Source of the DNA: Tsukamurella sp. M9C
GTDB lineage: Bacteria; Actinomycetota; Actinomycetes; Mycobacteriales; Mycobacteriaceae
Direction of reading: 5' to 3'
Assembly: GCF_020169415.1 (NCBI RefSeq)
Contig: NZ_JAIULG010000003.1
Span: 1-64,000, forward strand
DNA length: 64,000 nt
A program made the translations under genes and the position numbers. Below the pieces are notes generated by a model. That model saw nothing but the letters and a program-made list of their open reading frames with translations, had not been told where the DNA came from and ran no database searches. Each line of letters begins with the position of its first letter. The first letter of the stretch is position 1. Shown one piece after another: positions 1 through 8,726 of this stretch.

Positions 1-44
1 CTCCCTCGTCCGCTAGCTCCGCCCTCCCGGCCCCGGCCCGGAAG

Positions 45-57
45 TGAACTTCGTTCA
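45..57. promoter_or_regulatory. Palindromic operator-like site upstream of the first gene
   Basis: The sequence TGAACTTCGTTCA is a perfect inverted repeat (TGAAC, three-base spacer, GTTCA) about 43 bases before the start codon at 101. Its size and position suit the operator of a TetR-like repressor, but no regulator gene adjoins it in the window. The rest of bases 1-100 is GC-rich upstream sequence in which I see no gene. Confidence 0.35.
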
Positions 58-100
58 TATCTGTCTCCCGGCGGCGCTCCGCAGGCGGTAGCGTCGAGTC

Positions 101-625
101 ATGACACCCCGCGTGACTCCCGGCGGACTCCGCCAGCTCGGCCCCATCAACTACGCCATCGCCAAGATCGGCGCGAAGGCGATCCGCGCCGACGACATGC
201 ACCTGTTCTCCACCCTCGGCCGCACCAAGCGGCTGTTCGTCGGCTGGCTCGGCTACTCGGGCATGCTCATGCCCTTCGGTGCGCTCAAGCGCTCGGAGTC
301 GGAGACGGTCATCGTCCGCGTCGCCTTCCTGCGGGAGAACGCCTACGAGCTTGGCCACCACCGCCGCATCGGCGCGCAGGCCGGCCTGACGGACACGCAG
401 TTCGAGCGCATCTTCGACGGCTCGGGCTGGGACGAGCGCAGCGCCGCGCTGCTCGACGTGGTCACCGAGCTGGTCGAGGACAAGGCGGTCACCGACGAGT
501 CCTGGGCCCGCCTCGCCGCGTTCTACGACGACCGCAAGCTGGTGGAGATCGTCATGCTGGCGACCAACTACGACGGCCTCGCCACCGCCATCGACGTCCT
601 CGGCATCCAGCCCGAGAAGGCCTGA
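101..625 (+). CDS. Carboxymuconolactone decarboxylase family protein (AhpD-like fold)
   Basis: The 174-residue protein has the CMD/AhpD helical core. Residues around 80-95 read as the family's active-site helix (RENAYELGHHRRIGAQAG), with a Glu, the paired His and the following Arg, but without the CxxC cysteines of true AhpD peroxidase partners. It therefore belongs to the Cys-less CMD group, often found beside small-molecule or steroid catabolic genes, where the substrate is usually unknown. The start is the first ATG after the palindrome at 45-57, and the stop lies 2 bases before the next ATG, so the two genes are probably cotranscribed. The family assignment is firm but the reaction cannot be deduced. 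Confidence 0.8.
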   Translation: MTPRVTPGGLRQLGPINYAIAKIGAKAIRADDMHLFSTLGRTKRLFVGWLGYSGMLMPFGALKRSESETVIVRVAFLRENAYELGHHRRIGAQAGLTDTQFERIFDGSGWDERSAALLDVVTELVEDKAVTDESWARLAAFYDDRKLVEIVMLATNYDGLATAIDVLGIQPEKA

Positions 626-627
626 TC

Positions 628-981
628 ATGCGGGTGCACAAGGTGATCCCGAACATCGCCGTCGACGACATCGCCACCGCCCGTGGCTTCTACGCCGACT
701 TCCTCGGCCTCACGGACGAGGAGTTCAACCTCGGCTGGGTCGCCCGCTTCTCCTCCCCCGACCACGGCGCCAGCGTGCAGCTCGTGACCGGCGACCGGAC
801 CGCGGAGATCGACTCGGACCTGTCCGTGATGACCGACGACGTCGAGGCGGCCTACGCCGAAGCGCAGCGCTCCGGCTACGAGATCGTCCACCCGCTCACC
901 AGCGAGGAGTGGGGCCCGCGCCGGTTCTTCGTCCGCGCCCCCGACGGCACCGTCGTCAACGTCGTCGGCCACCCGCACTGA
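628..981 (+). CDS. VOC (glyoxalase/bleomycin-resistance) family protein
   Basis: At 117 residues this is a single VOC domain: an N-terminal beta-alpha-beta unit (VIPNIAVDDIATARGFYADFLG), a linker, and a second unit ending in the typical APDGTVVNVVGH strand that carries the C-terminal metal/ligand region. VOC proteins isomerise, open or bind small molecules, often through a divalent metal. The substrate is not evident here. It starts 2 bases after the CMD-family gene, which suggests joint expression and possibly one degradation or detoxification step. It ends at a large palindrome shared with the convergent ectD. Confidence 0.8.
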   Translation: MRVHKVIPNIAVDDIATARGFYADFLGLTDEEFNLGWVARFSSPDHGASVQLVTGDRTAEIDSDLSVMTDDVEAAYAEAQRSGYEIVHPLTSEEWGPRRFFVRAPDGTVVNVVGHPH

Positions 982-984
982 CCG

Positions 985-1058
985 CTCACGATGTCGAGTT
1001 CTGCGGCACCACAGGTGCTCAGGAGCACACGTGACGCCGCAGAACTCGAATTCGTGAG
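985..1058. terminator. Large bipartite palindrome between convergent genes
   Basis: The 77-base gap between two convergent genes is almost wholly palindromic. Bases 985-991 pair with 1052-1058 (7 bp), 995-1007 pair perfectly with 1036-1048 (13 bp), and an inner hairpin pairs 1015-1019 with 1024-1028 around a 4-base loop. There is no T-tract. It most likely acts as a bidirectional transcription end for the VOC gene and ectD. The same design recurs at 36358-36428. Confidence 0.65.
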
Positions 1059-1934
1059 CTACTCCCGCGCCGCCAGGTAATCCGGTCGACGGGCGTCGGC
1101 GGCGAACGGCTCACCCAGCCCGTTCGACACGGCGTTGAACACGACGAACAGGTTCGACCGCGGGTACGGCGAGATGTTCCCCGCCGAGGCGTGCAGGCAG
1201 TTGCAGTCGAAGTACAGCGCGCTGCCCGCGCCGCCGGTGACCTGCTCGATCCCGTACTCGTCGGCCATCGCGGCGATGTCGCGCTCCTCCGGCGTGCCGA
1301 ACGGCGGCCGGTAGGACTTGAGCGATTCGCGGTGGTACTCGCCCGGCGTGCGCCCCACGCAGGAGACGAACCGGCGGTGCGAGCCGGGCATGATCATCAG
1401 CGAGCCGTTGAACGGGGTGTTCGGCGTGAGCGCCAGCGAGACGCTCACCGCGCGCGGCGTGGGCATGCCGTCCTCGGCGTGCCAGGTCTCGAAGTCGCTG
1501 TGCCAGTAGAAGGGTCCGCCGGCGAAGCCGGGCTTGAGGTTGACGCGGCTCTGGTGCACGTAGACGTCGTCGCCGAGCAGCTGCCGGGCGACCCCGGCGA
1601 TCTCCTCGCGCGCGATGATCGACGCGATCCTCTCGCTCAGTTCGTGCACCGCGAAGACCGACCGCACGCTGCCGTCGGAGGTCTCCCGGATCACCCGCTC
1701 ATCGGCGCCGAGCCGGGTCGTCACCGCATCGATCTCGGAGCACACGTCGCGGATGCCACCGGCGTCGAGCACGCCCTCCACGCTGCGGAAGCCGTGTGCG
1801 GCGAAGTCGTCGACGGCACCGTCGGGCCAGGGCCCGGACCGTCCGGGCCAGACGACGGGGTCGGGTCGGTCGTGGATCTCGCTCCGGTCGACGCGCGTCG
1901 GGTAGTGGTCGGTGAGCGTCGCTGCGTGGGTCAT
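1059..1934 (-). CDS. ectD: Ectoine hydroxylase (Fe(II)/2-oxoglutarate dioxygenase)
   Basis: This 291-residue phytanoyl-CoA-dioxygenase-fold enzyme carries the ectoine hydroxylase signature YWHSDFETWHAEDGMP at about residues 143-158, preceded by VYVHQSRVNLKPGFAG. The iron facial triad is readable as His145, Asp147 and His248 (in CLHASAGNISP), nearly the same numbering as in characterised EctD proteins. EctD converts ectoine to 5-hydroxyectoine, a compatible solute, using O2 and 2-oxoglutarate in the cytoplasm. No ectA, ectB or ectC lies beside it, so ectoine must be made elsewhere in the genome or imported. It ends at the palindrome at 985-1058, and its upstream region (1935-2097) holds no other gene. 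Confidence 0.88.
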   Translation of the reverse strand: MTHAATLTDHYPTRVDRSEIHDRPDPVVWPGRSGPWPDGAVDDFAAHGFRSVEGVLDAGGIRDVCSEIDAVTTRLGADERVIRETSDGSVRSVFAVHELSERIASIIAREEIAGVARQLLGDDVYVHQSRVNLKPGFAGGPFYWHSDFETWHAEDGMPTPRAVSVSLALTPNTPFNGSLMIMPGSHRRFVSCVGRTPGEYHRESLKSYRPPFGTPEERDIAAMADEYGIEQVTGGAGSALYFDCNCLHASAGNISPYPRSNLFVVFNAVSNGLGEPFAADARRPDYLAARE

Positions 1935-2097
1935 CGATTCCTTCCGTCCGGGCAGTGCGTTCCACTGCGTGCCTCACGGCGCGGACGTCCCCGACGGTGA
2001 CCGATGCCCCTTCTCGACCCGGCGCCGTGGCAACGCCACGCCGCGGTCCCGACCCTGCCAGGGTCCGGCACGAGTGTCCAACTCGGCTGGAAGCGCA

Positions 2098-2134
2098 CGG
2101 CGGCCCGGCACCGTGGATCGGTGCCGGGCCGCCG
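2098..2134. terminator. Stem-loop downstream of lpdA
   Basis: Bases 2098-2112 pair with 2120-2134 as a 15-bp GC-rich stem with a 7-base loop, 14 bases beyond the lpdA stop codon on the minus strand. There is no T-run, as is usual in high-GC actinobacteria. It probably ends lpdA transcription before ectD. Confidence 0.65.
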
Positions 2135-2147
2135 GAAAGCGCGATGC

Positions 2148-3530
2148 CTACAGGTTGATCATGTGGCCGGCGAGGCCGTGGATCGACTCCTGCAGCGCCT
2201 CCGACAGCGTCGGGTGCGTGTGGACGTTGCGAGCGAGCTCGTTGACCGTGAGGTCCCACTTCTGCGCGAGGGTCAGCTCGGGCAGCAGCTCGGAGACGTC
2301 GGGGCCGATGAGGTGGCCGCCGAGCAGCTCGCCGTACTTGGCGTCGGAGACCAGCTTGACGAAGCCGACGGGCTCGCCGAGGCCCTGGGCCTTGCCGTTC
2401 GCCGAGTACGGGAAGGTCGCGGTCTTGACGTCGTAGCCCTCGTCCTTGGCCTGCTGCTCGGTGAGGCCGAACGAGGCGACCTGCGGCTGGCAGAAGGTGG
2501 CGCGCGGCATCATGCGGTAGTCGCCCAGCGCCTGGGTCTCCGCGCCGGCGATGGTCTCGGCGGCCACGACGCCCTGCGCCTCGGCGACGTGCGCCAGCTG
2601 CAGCTTCGCGGTGACGTCGCCGATGGCGTACACGCCGGGCACGTTGGTCCGCATGAAGTCGTCGATGGCGATGGCGCCGCGCTCGGTGAGGGCGACGCCC
2701 GTCTTCTCCAGGCCGAAGCCCTCGACGCGCGGCGCGAAGCCGATCGACATGAGCACCTTGGAGACCGTGATCTCCCCGGCACCCTTCGGGCCGGTGTACT
2801 TCACGACGACCTGCGAGCCCTGGTCGTCGACCGACTCGACCTTGGTGGAGGTCAGGATGTTCACGCCCAGCTTCTTGTACTGCTTGGCGATCTCCTTGGA
2901 GACGTCCGCGTCCTCGTTGGGCAGCGCGCGGTCCAGGAACTCGATGATGGTGACGTCCACGCCGTAGTTCTTGAGGACGTACGCGAACTCCATGCCGATG
3001 GCGCCGGCGCCGACGATGGCGATCGACTCGGGCAGGTCGCGGGTGAGGATCTGCTCCTCGTAGGTGACCACGTTGTCGGACAGCGTCACGCCCGGGAGGA
3101 GGCGCACCGTCGAGCCGGTGTCGATGATGATGTTGTCGCCCGTCACCGTCTGGTCGCCAACCTGGATGGTCTTGGCGTCGACGAACGTGCCGTAGCCGTT
3201 GATCTCGGTGATCTTGTTCTTCTTCATCAGGAAGTGAACGCCCTTGACGATCCCCTCCGACACCTTGCGGCTGCGGTCGAACGCCGCCCCGAAGTCGAAC
3301 GAGACGTCACCGGAGATGCCGAACAGCTGCGCCTTGTGCGTGAAGGTGTGCGCCAGCTCGGCGTTCTTCAGGAGCGCCTTCGACGGGATGCAGCCCACGT
3401 TCAGGCACACACCGCCCCAGTACTTCTCCTCGATGACCGCGACCTTCTGCCCGAGTTGGGCGGCGCGAATAGCGGCGACGTAGCCTCCTGGGCCGGCGCC
3501 GAGTACAACAGTGTCAAAGTGATCAGCCAC
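2148..3530 (-). CDS. lpdA: Dihydrolipoyl dehydrogenase (E3)
   Basis: The 460-residue flavoprotein begins at GTG 3530 with the FAD-binding stretch [20 protein letters not shown], followed by the redox-active disulfide in [13 protein letters not shown]. The NAD-binding [13 protein letters not shown] lies near the middle, and the C-terminal dimerisation domain carries the catalytic [12 protein letters not shown] (His-Pro, Glu). It reoxidises lipoamide for pyruvate/2-oxoglutarate dehydrogenases, and in mycobacteria also for a peroxidase system. Length and motifs match LpdC of M. tuberculosis. The open frame continues far upstream only because it reads the opposite strand of the peptidase gene. 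GTG 3530 is chosen because the conserved N-terminus begins there. Only 30 bases separate it from the divergent peptidase start. Confidence 0.93.
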   Translation of the reverse strand: MADHFDTVVLGAGPGGYVAAIRAAQLGQKVAVIEEKYWGGVCLNVGCIPSKALLKNAELAHTFTHKAQLFGISGDVSFDFGAAFDRSRKVSEGIVKGVHFLMKKNKITEINGYGTFVDAKTIQVGDQTVTGDNIIIDTGSTVRLLPGVTLSDNVVTYEEQILTRDLPESIAIVGAGAIGMEFAYVLKNYGVDVTIIEFLDRALPNEDADVSKEIAKQYKKLGVNILTSTKVESVDDQGSQVVVKYTGPKGAGEITVSKVLMSIGFAPRVEGFGLEKTGVALTERGAIAIDDFMRTNVPGVYAIGDVTAKLQLAHVAEAQGVVAAETIAGAETQALGDYRMMPRATFCQPQVASFGLTEQQAKDEGYDVKTATFPYSANGKAQGLGEPVGFVKLVSDAKYGELLGGHLIGPDVSELLPELTLAQKWDLTVNELARNVHTHPTLSEALQESIHGLAGHMINL

Positions 3531-3560
3531 GGCTTTCAGCCTAGCCCTAGTGTGGAGTCC

Positions 3561-5585
3561 ATGGACCAGTACGCATGGCTCGAAGAAGTGGAATCCGCCA
3601 CTGCCCTGGATTGGGCCCGGGAACGCAACGCCGCGAGCACCGCGCGCCTGACCGGACCGAGGTTCGACGAGCTCGAGGCGGGCGTGCTCGCCATCCTCGA
3701 CACCGACCAGCGCATCCCCTACCCGGTGCGCCGCGGCGAGTACCTGTGGAACTTCTGGCGCGACGCCGACCACCCGTACGGCCTGTGGCGCCGCACCACC
3801 CTCGAGTCCTTCCGCACCGACAGCCCCGAGTGGGACGTCGTCATCGACGTCGACGCCCTCCGCGAGGCCGAGGGCGAGAACTGGGTGTGGGGCGGGGCAG
3901 CCGTCCTCCGCGCCGAGTCGCCCGACGGTGCGCGGTACGACCGCGCGCTCGTCTCGCTCTCGCGCGGCGGCGCCGACGCGACGGTGGTCCGGGAGTTCTC
4001 CATCTCGCGCCGCGAGTTCGTCGACGGTGGCTTCTCCCTTCCGGAGGCGAAGAGCCGGATCTCGTGGATCGACAAGGACACCGTCTACGTGGGCACCGAC
4101 TTCGGGCCCGGCTCGCTCACCGATTCGGGGTACCCGCGGCTGGTCAAGCGGTGGCGCCGCGACACCCCGCTGGGCCACGCGGACCTGGTCTACGAGGGCC
4201 ATCACTCGGACGTCTCGATCGGCGCCGGCTACGACGACACCCCCGGCTACGAGCGACATTTCGTCTCGCGCGCGATCGACTTCTACAACAGCGAGATCTA
4301 CCTGCTCTCGCCGGACACGCTGGCGCTGGAGCGGATCGACGTGCCGACGGATTCCGATGCGGACGTGCACGAGTCGCGGCTGCTGGTGCGCCCGAAGTCC
4401 GCGTGGGAGTTGCCCACCGGGACGGTGCCCCCGGGTGCGTTGGTGGCCTTCGACTTCGACGCCTATCGGGCGGGCTCGCGCGAGTACAGCACCGTCTTCA
4501 CCCCCGACGCGCACACCGCGCTGGCGGGCTACTCGTGGACCAAGTCGTACCTGCTGTTGTCGACGATGCGGGACGTGCGCTCGGAGTTGCACACCCTCGA
4601 GCCCGGCACGTGGGAGAAGCGGGAGACCCGCGGCTTCCCCGAGCTGGCCGAGATCGGCGTCTACTACACCGATCCGCGCGAGGGCGACGAGATCTTCGCC
4701 ACCGCCAGCGGTTTCACGCTGCCGCCCACGCTGCTGCACGGGACGGCCGGCGGATCGGTCGAGCCGCTGAAGTCCGCGCCGGCGTTCTACGACGCCACGG
4801 GCGTCACGGCCGAGCAGTTCTTCGCCACCAGCGACGACGGCACGCAGATCCCCTACTTCGTCGTGCGCAAGCCCGCGGACGGGCCGCAGCCGACGCTGCT
4901 GTACGGCTACGGCGGCTTCGAGGTCTCGCTCACGCCGGACTACACGGCGGTGTCCGGGACGTCGTGGATCGAGCGCGGCGGCGTCTACGTGCTGGCGAAC
5001 ATCCGCGGCGGCGGCGAGTACGGACCCGACTGGCACACGGCCGCTTTGAAGGAGCACCGCCTGCGCGCCTACGAGGACTTCGCCGCTGTCGCGCAGGATC
5101 TCGTGGCCCGCGGCATCACCACGCGCGAGCAGTTGGGCGCGCAGGGCGGCTCGAACGGCGGGTTGCTCATGGGCGTGATGTACACGCGGTACCCGGAGCT
5201 GTTCGGCGCCATCGTCTGCCAGGTGCCGCTGCTCGACATGCGGCGCTATCACCAGCTCCTCGCCGGCGCATCGTGGATGGCCGAGTACGGCGATCCGGAC
5301 GATCCCGCGCAGTGGGCGTACATCAGCGAGTACTCGCCGTACCAGAACCTGCCTGCCGCGGACGCCGACCTACCCGCCCTCCTGGTGACCACGTCGACCC
5401 GCGACGACCGTGTGCACCCCGGCCACGCCCGCAAGTTCGTGGCGGCGCTGCGGGAGCGCGGCATCGAGGTGGACTACTACGAGAACATCGAGGGCGGCCA
5501 CGGCGGCGCGGCCGACAACAAGCAGGCCGCCTTCAAATCCGCCCTCGCCTACGAATTCCTGTGGCGCGAGCTGGGAGGCGAATGA
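3561..5585 (+). CDS. Prolyl oligopeptidase family serine peptidase (S9A)
   Basis: This 674-residue protein has an N-terminal beta-propeller followed by an alpha/beta-hydrolase domain. The catalytic residues are visible: Ser531 in GGSNGG, Asp615/616 in [10 protein letters not shown], and His647 in GGHGGAAD. It lacks a signal peptide, so it is likely cytoplasmic and cleaves short proline-containing peptides. The propeller begins with the family opening YAWLEEVES and the segment [17 protein letters not shown], as in S9A enzymes. ATG 3561 is the natural start; the open frame before it belongs to the complement of lpdA. The last four bases overlap the next ATG (ATGA), so it is coupled to the thiamine-binding-type gene. 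Confidence 0.9.
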   Translation: MDQYAWLEEVESATALDWARERNAASTARLTGPRFDELEAGVLAILDTDQRIPYPVRRGEYLWNFWRDADHPYGLWRRTTLESFRTDSPEWDVVIDVDALREAEGENWVWGGAAVLRAESPDGARYDRALVSLSRGGADATVVREFSISRREFVDGGFSLPEAKSRISWIDKDTVYVGTDFGPGSLTDSGYPRLVKRWRRDTPLGHADLVYEGHHSDVSIGAGYDDTPGYERHFVSRAIDFYNSEIYLLSPDTLALERIDVPTDSDADVHESRLLVRPKSAWELPTGTVPPGALVAFDFDAYRAGSREYSTVFTPDAHTALAGYSWTKSYLLLSTMRDVRSELHTLEPGTWEKRETRGFPELAEIGVYYTDPREGDEIFATASGFTLPPTLLHGTAGGSVEPLKSAPAFYDATGVTAEQFFATSDDGTQIPYFVVRKPADGPQPTLLYGYGGFEVSLTPDYTAVSGTSWIERGGVYVLANIRGGGEYGPDWHTAALKEHRLRAYEDFAAVAQDLVARGITTREQLGAQGGSNGGLLMGVMYTRYPELFGAIVCQVPLLDMRRYHQLLAGASWMAEYGDPDDPAQWAYISEYSPYQNLPAADADLPALLVTTSTRDDRVHPGHARKFVAALRERGIEVDYYENIEGGHGGAADNKQAAFKSALAYEFLWRELGGE

Positions 5586-5899
5586 TGCTCGCAGCATTCT
5601 CGATCAGCCCGATGGGCGGGGACCAGAGTGCCGACGGTGGCGTCGCCGCCGCCGTCGCGGAAGCTGTCGCCATCGTCCGCGCGTCCGGCCTGCCGAACGA
5701 GACCACGGCGATGTTCACCACCATCGAGGGCGAGTGGGACGAGGTGATGGGCGTGATCAAGGCGTGCGTCGACCGCCTCGCCGAGAGCGCCCCGCGCGTC
5801 TCCCTCGTGGTCAAGTGCGACATCCGGCCCGGGCACACCGGCCAGCTCACGGCAAAGCTGGAGCGGGTCGAGCAGCACCTCCGGGATTCCGGGCGATGA
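5582..5899 (+). CDS. MTH1187/YkoF-type thiamine-binding family protein
   Basis: A 105-residue single-domain protein with the Thiamine_BP (former DUF77, MTH1187/YkoF) pattern: an opening strand LAAFSISPMGG, a middle NETTAMFTTIEGEWDEVMGVIKAC, and SLVVKCDIRPGH. Family members form ferredoxin-like dimers or tetramers that bind hydroxymethylpyrimidine or thiamine-like ligands; the physiological role is unsettled. It begins at ATG 5582 inside the peptidase stop (ATGA) and itself overlaps the following gene by ATGA, so the three genes form a coupled operon. A second ATG at 5585 would shorten it by one residue. Confidence 0.78.
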   Translation: MMLAAFSISPMGGDQSADGGVAAAVAEAVAIVRASGLPNETTAMFTTIEGEWDEVMGVIKACVDRLAESAPRVSLVVKCDIRPGHTGQLTAKLERVEQHLRDSGR

Positions 5900-6282
5900 C
5901 GCTCCGCTCCGTCGAGCCGCAGCTGTTCGTCGCCGACGTCGTCGCCGCGGTCGCGTACTACGTCGACCGCCTCGGCTTCGAGGCGCGGTTCGTGCACGGC
6001 GAGCCCGCGTTCTACGCGCAGGTGGCGCGGGACGGGCTGGCGCTCAATCTCCGCCATGTCGACGAGCCGGTGATCCGGCCGGAACTCCGGGACCGCGAGC
6101 ACCTGCTCGCGGCGACCTTCGGCCTCGCCTCCGCGGCGGATCTCTCCGCGCTGGCGGACGAGTTCGCCGCGCGGGGCGCGGAGATCGCCGAGCCGCTGAC
6201 TCGGCAGCCGTGGGGCTCCGACACCGTCACCGTCCGCGACGCGGACGGGAACCTCTTGCTGTTCGCGGCCCCGTCGGACTGA
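5896..6282 (+). CDS. VOC family (bleomycin-resistance-like) protein
   Basis: The 128-residue protein is one VOC domain. It opens with VEPQLFVADVVAAVAYYVDRLGF, continues with a middle section rich in Arg/Glu, and closes with QPWGSDTVTVRDADGNLLLFA, the typical last strand. Proteins of this type bind drugs or act on small metabolites. Nothing in the neighbours (peptidase, thiamine-binding-like protein) identifies the ligand. Its start overlaps the preceding stop by 4 bases, so it is translated from the same message. It is convergent with the doxX-like gene 12 bases downstream. Confidence 0.78.
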   Translation: MTLRSVEPQLFVADVVAAVAYYVDRLGFEARFVHGEPAFYAQVARDGLALNLRHVDEPVIRPELRDREHLLAATFGLASAADLSALADEFAARGAEIAEPLTRQPWGSDTVTVRDADGNLLLFAAPSD

Positions 6283-6294
6283 TCCGGCGGACCG

Positions 6295-6732
6295 TCACCG
6301 GCGTTGCAGTCGGGCCTCGATGCCGAACGGCTCGTCGAGGGCGAAGCGGCCCGGGCCCGCGCCCGCGAGGGCGAGGAGTACCAGGAGCAGCAGCCACTCG
6401 GGGCTGTAGAAGAACCGGCTCAGGAATCCGGTGACCGTGGTGGACGCCTCGGTCGCCGCGGGCCAGACCGAGTAGTAGATCGCGCCCACCATCGTGACCG
6501 CCAGCCCCGCGGCCGCGAACCGAGTGAGCAGCCCGAGCACCAGCAGGGCGCCGAGGACCAGCTCCGCCCACGCCGTCCCGGTCGACGCGAGGTCGGGTTC
6601 CGGGATCCCCCACGCGGCGAAGTCCGCGGCGAACCGCTTCGGGTTCGCGACCTTCCCCCATCCGCTGAGGAAGAACATCACCCCGACGCTCGCCCGCGCC
6701 ACCAGCAGCCAGATGTCCCTCGTCGTGTTCAC
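6295..6732 (-). CDS. DoxX family membrane protein
   Basis: The 145-residue form starting at GTG 6732 has four hydrophobic spans. The first contains the DoxX pattern VGVMFFLSGWGKVANPKRF, then ELVLGALLVLGLLTRFAAAGLAV and MVGAIYYSVWP, and the last is PEWLLLLVLLALAGAGPG. DoxX proteins are inner-membrane proteins implicated in redox or thiol stress in mycobacteria, but no reaction is proven. An upstream ATG at 6801 would add 23 residues. I prefer the GTG because a GGGGG ribosome site precedes it and the extension is not hydrophobic. It is divergent from the L,D-transpeptidase gene. Confidence 0.78.
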   Translation of the reverse strand: MNTTRDIWLLVARASVGVMFFLSGWGKVANPKRFAADFAAWGIPEPDLASTGTAWAELVLGALLVLGLLTRFAAAGLAVTMVGAIYYSVWPAATEASTTVTGFLSRFFYSPEWLLLLVLLALAGAGPGRFALDEPFGIEARLQRR

Positions 6733-6833
6733 GCCCCCGAAGGTACGGAAGACGAGCCCCCATCGCAGCGCGCCATGCGGCAGTGGACTCGCCGGCTTCA
6801 CGTGAAACCCCAGCTCGTGCCATACTGTGACGC

Positions 6834-7526
6834 ATGTTGCTCAAGAGGCGTCAGGTGCTGGTGGGACTTGCTGCGCTGCCCGCCGCCGCGGTCGCCACGT
6901 CGCTGACGGTCCCGCACGCCGCCGCTGCCGACGCCGACAAGGCGCTGCTCGACGCCGCCGTCGCGGCCGCGCCGACGGCCCGCGAGGTCATCACGGTGGC
7001 GGCACCGTCGTTCTCCTCGACGGACGTCCAGGTCTCGGCGTGGGCACTGCTCGCGCAGGGCTGGACCAAGGTCTACGGGCCGATCCCCGGCAAGGTCGGG
7101 CAGCAGGGCATCGGCGAGGGCAAGGACGGCGTGCCCCGCACCCCGTTCGGCGTCTTCAAGCTCGACCTCGCGTTCGGCCGCCAGGACAACCCGGGCACCA
7201 CCCTGCCCTACACGAAGGTGACGAATCAGCACTGGTGGGACGGGAACGTCAACTCCCCCACCTACGACCGCATGGTCGTGCAGGCCGCCAGCCCCGGGCC
7301 CGAGAGCGAGAACCTCTACGACATCGGCCCCGTCTACGACTACGCCGTGCACTTCGACAACAACCCCACCCACACCCCGGGCAAGGGCGGCGCGATGTTC
7401 CTGCACGTCACCGACGGCAAGCCGACGCTCGGCTGCGTCGCGATCAGCCGCGACGGCATGATCACTCTGCTGAAATGGCTGGCGCCCGCGCACAACCCGG
7501 TCCTGGTCACCGGTCTCGCCGGCTGA
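6834..7526 (+). CDS. Exported L,D-transpeptidase (YkuD) family protein
   Basis: The 230-residue protein starts with a Tat-like signal (KRRQVL followed by a hydrophobic stretch and an AxA-like site near residue 30), so it should act outside the membrane. The YkuD catalytic motif is visible as FLHVTDGKPTLGCVAIS with His191 and the nucleophile Cys201. The PRTPFGVF segment is the usual fold landmark of short exported homologues such as M. tuberculosis Rv0309. It could form 3-3 peptidoglycan cross-links or attach substrates to the wall, but these short homologues have no proven activity. A possible -10 (CATACT) lies just before the start. Downstream is the long palindrome at 7603-7853. Confidence 0.85.
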   Translation: MLLKRRQVLVGLAALPAAAVATSLTVPHAAAADADKALLDAAVAAAPTAREVITVAAPSFSSTDVQVSAWALLAQGWTKVYGPIPGKVGQQGIGEGKDGVPRTPFGVFKLDLAFGRQDNPGTTLPYTKVTNQHWWDGNVNSPTYDRMVVQAASPGPESENLYDIGPVYDYAVHFDNNPTHTPGKGGAMFLHVTDGKPTLGCVAISRDGMITLLKWLAPAHNPVLVTGLAG

Positions 7527-7602
7527 TCCGCGGTACCCGGCCGGCGCACAACCTCGGACGGTGGGCCGGCGAGGCCACGGAGTAGGGCCACAGGCGTGGG
7601 GT

Positions 7603-7853
7603 GTAGTCGCGCAGAGAAGTGATGCGCCCCGCGCATACCCTGGAAAGCCCTGGTCAAAGACAGAATTCGACGATCGGGCTATGCGAAAACTGCATACCCA
7701 CCACGGATTTCCTCGCACGATCACCGATTCCGTCCCGAACGACGTCCACGCGCGAGGCTATGCAGTTCTTGCATAGCCCGATCGTCGAGATACAGCGCTG
7801 ACCAGCACATTCACAGGGGATGCGCGGGGCGCATCACTTCCGTGCGGGACTAC
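7603..7853. repeat. Nested 250-bp palindrome (MITE- or BIME-like element)
   Basis: This occupies most of the 360-base gap 7527-7886, which holds no gene. Outer arms 7603-7642 and 7814-7853 are complementary; 7616-7636 against 7820-7840 is a perfect 21 bp, with four mismatches over the whole arm. Inner arms 7668-7696 and 7759-7787 pair over 29 bases, 17 of them perfect (7668-7684 against 7771-7787). Each inner arm also folds alone: 7756-7764 pairs with 7770-7778 around a 5-base loop, with a degenerate copy at 7677-7698. Outer arms contain the small palindrome ATGCGCCCCGCGCAT. Short frames inside it lack coding character. It could be a MITE, a REP/BIME-type pair, a bidirectional terminator or a structured RNA. 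Confidence 0.75.
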
Positions 7854-7886
7854 CCACCGGCGCCGCGGACTCGGAGCCGATGGCCC

Positions 7887-8726
7887 TCAGCCGCGCGGCA
7901 CGGACTGCGCGATCCACCCCGACAGCGCGGGGATCACCGCACCGGGCGAGAGGATCCACTGGTTGTGCCCCAGCGGATCCGCGATCCGCCGGTGCACCGA
8001 CGACGGGAACTTCTCCCCCACGAACCGCGACTGCCGATCCGAGACGAGCTCGTCGCCGGCGATCGCCACGGTGAGCACGGGCGTCCTCGTCCCCGCCAGA
8101 CGCGCCTCGTAGTCCACATCCGCGCCGGCGACGTTGAAGTCGCCGGTCTGCACCAGGTGATCGAAATCGGCCACGATCCCGGCGGGCACCTCGCCGAGCC
8201 CGTCCGGGCCGGACCAGTGGCCCCGCCGGGCGGCGGCGCGGGCGGCGACGGACGTCCCGATCCGGCGCGCGGTCCCCGACAGCCCGTCGAGCTTGTAATA
8301 CCCCGTGCCGCAGGCGATCAGGATCACCCCGGCGAGATTCCGGCGGGCCCGCGCCGCGTACATCGCGCCCATCAGCCCGCCGAGGCTGTGTCCCAGCAGG
8401 ATCCGCGGCGCGCCGGGGAACTTCTGCCGGGCCAGCGCGGAGACGGCCGGGTAGTCCTCGACCACCACGTCCTGGAAGCCGTGCTTTCCCCCGGCGCCGC
8501 GGGGCCGCGAATCGCCCTGTCCGCGCAGCTCGGCGACGACGGCGTTGAACCCGGCGTCGATGAGCCCGCGTCCGAAGTCGTCGAAGTAGCCGGCGGGCAC
8601 GTTCACGCCGGGCCAGATCATCACCACGGGCGCCGTGGGATCGGGGCCGCGGAAGATCCGGACGGGATTGGTGGTGCCGTCCTTGTAGGTGAGCGTCGCG
8701 ACGGTGGGCCGCGCCGTCGACGTCAC
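7887..8726 (-). CDS. Alpha/beta hydrolase family protein
   Basis: A 279-residue cytoplasmic serine hydrolase. An oxyanion-region strand VVMIWPGVNVPAGYFDDF and AELRGQGDSRPRG precede the nucleophile elbow GHSLGGLMG, with Asp in the VAIAGDELVSD loop and His in DPLGHNQWILSP completing the triad. The ligand is unknown; relatives include esterases and lipases. The start is GTG 8726, whose GTGA overlaps the stop of the upstream membrane-protein gene, so the pair is translationally coupled. Open frame upstream of this GTG is a shadow of that membrane gene. The gene ends close to the nested palindrome. Confidence 0.82.
   Translation of the reverse strand: MTSTARPTVATLTYKDGTTNPVRIFRGPDPTAPVVMIWPGVNVPAGYFDDFGRGLIDAGFNAVVAELRGQGDSRPRGAGGKHGFQDVVVEDYPAVSALARQKFPGAPRILLGHSLGGLMGAMYAARARRNLAGVILIACGTGYYKLDGLSGTARRIGTSVAARAAARRGHWSGPDGLGEVPAGIVADFDHLVQTGDFNVAGADVDYEARLAGTRTPVLTVAIAGDELVSDRQSRFVGEKFPSSVHRRIADPLGHNQWILSPGAVIPALSGWIAQSVPRG

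Noticed and set aside
2004-3560. Long N-terminal extension of the peptidase reading frame across lpdA
   Set aside because: The extra ~519 codons are the complement of lpdA and have low-complexity translation; conserved peptidase sequence begins at 3561.
6733-6801. ATG 6801 as the start of the DoxX-like gene
   Set aside because: It would add 23 non-hydrophobic residues and intrude on the promoter of the divergent L,D-transpeptidase; GTG 6732 has a better ribosome site.
7561-7801. Short open frames at 7561-7776 and 7619-7801
   Set aside because: They lie wholly inside the nested palindrome, lack a ribosome site and recognisable protein features.
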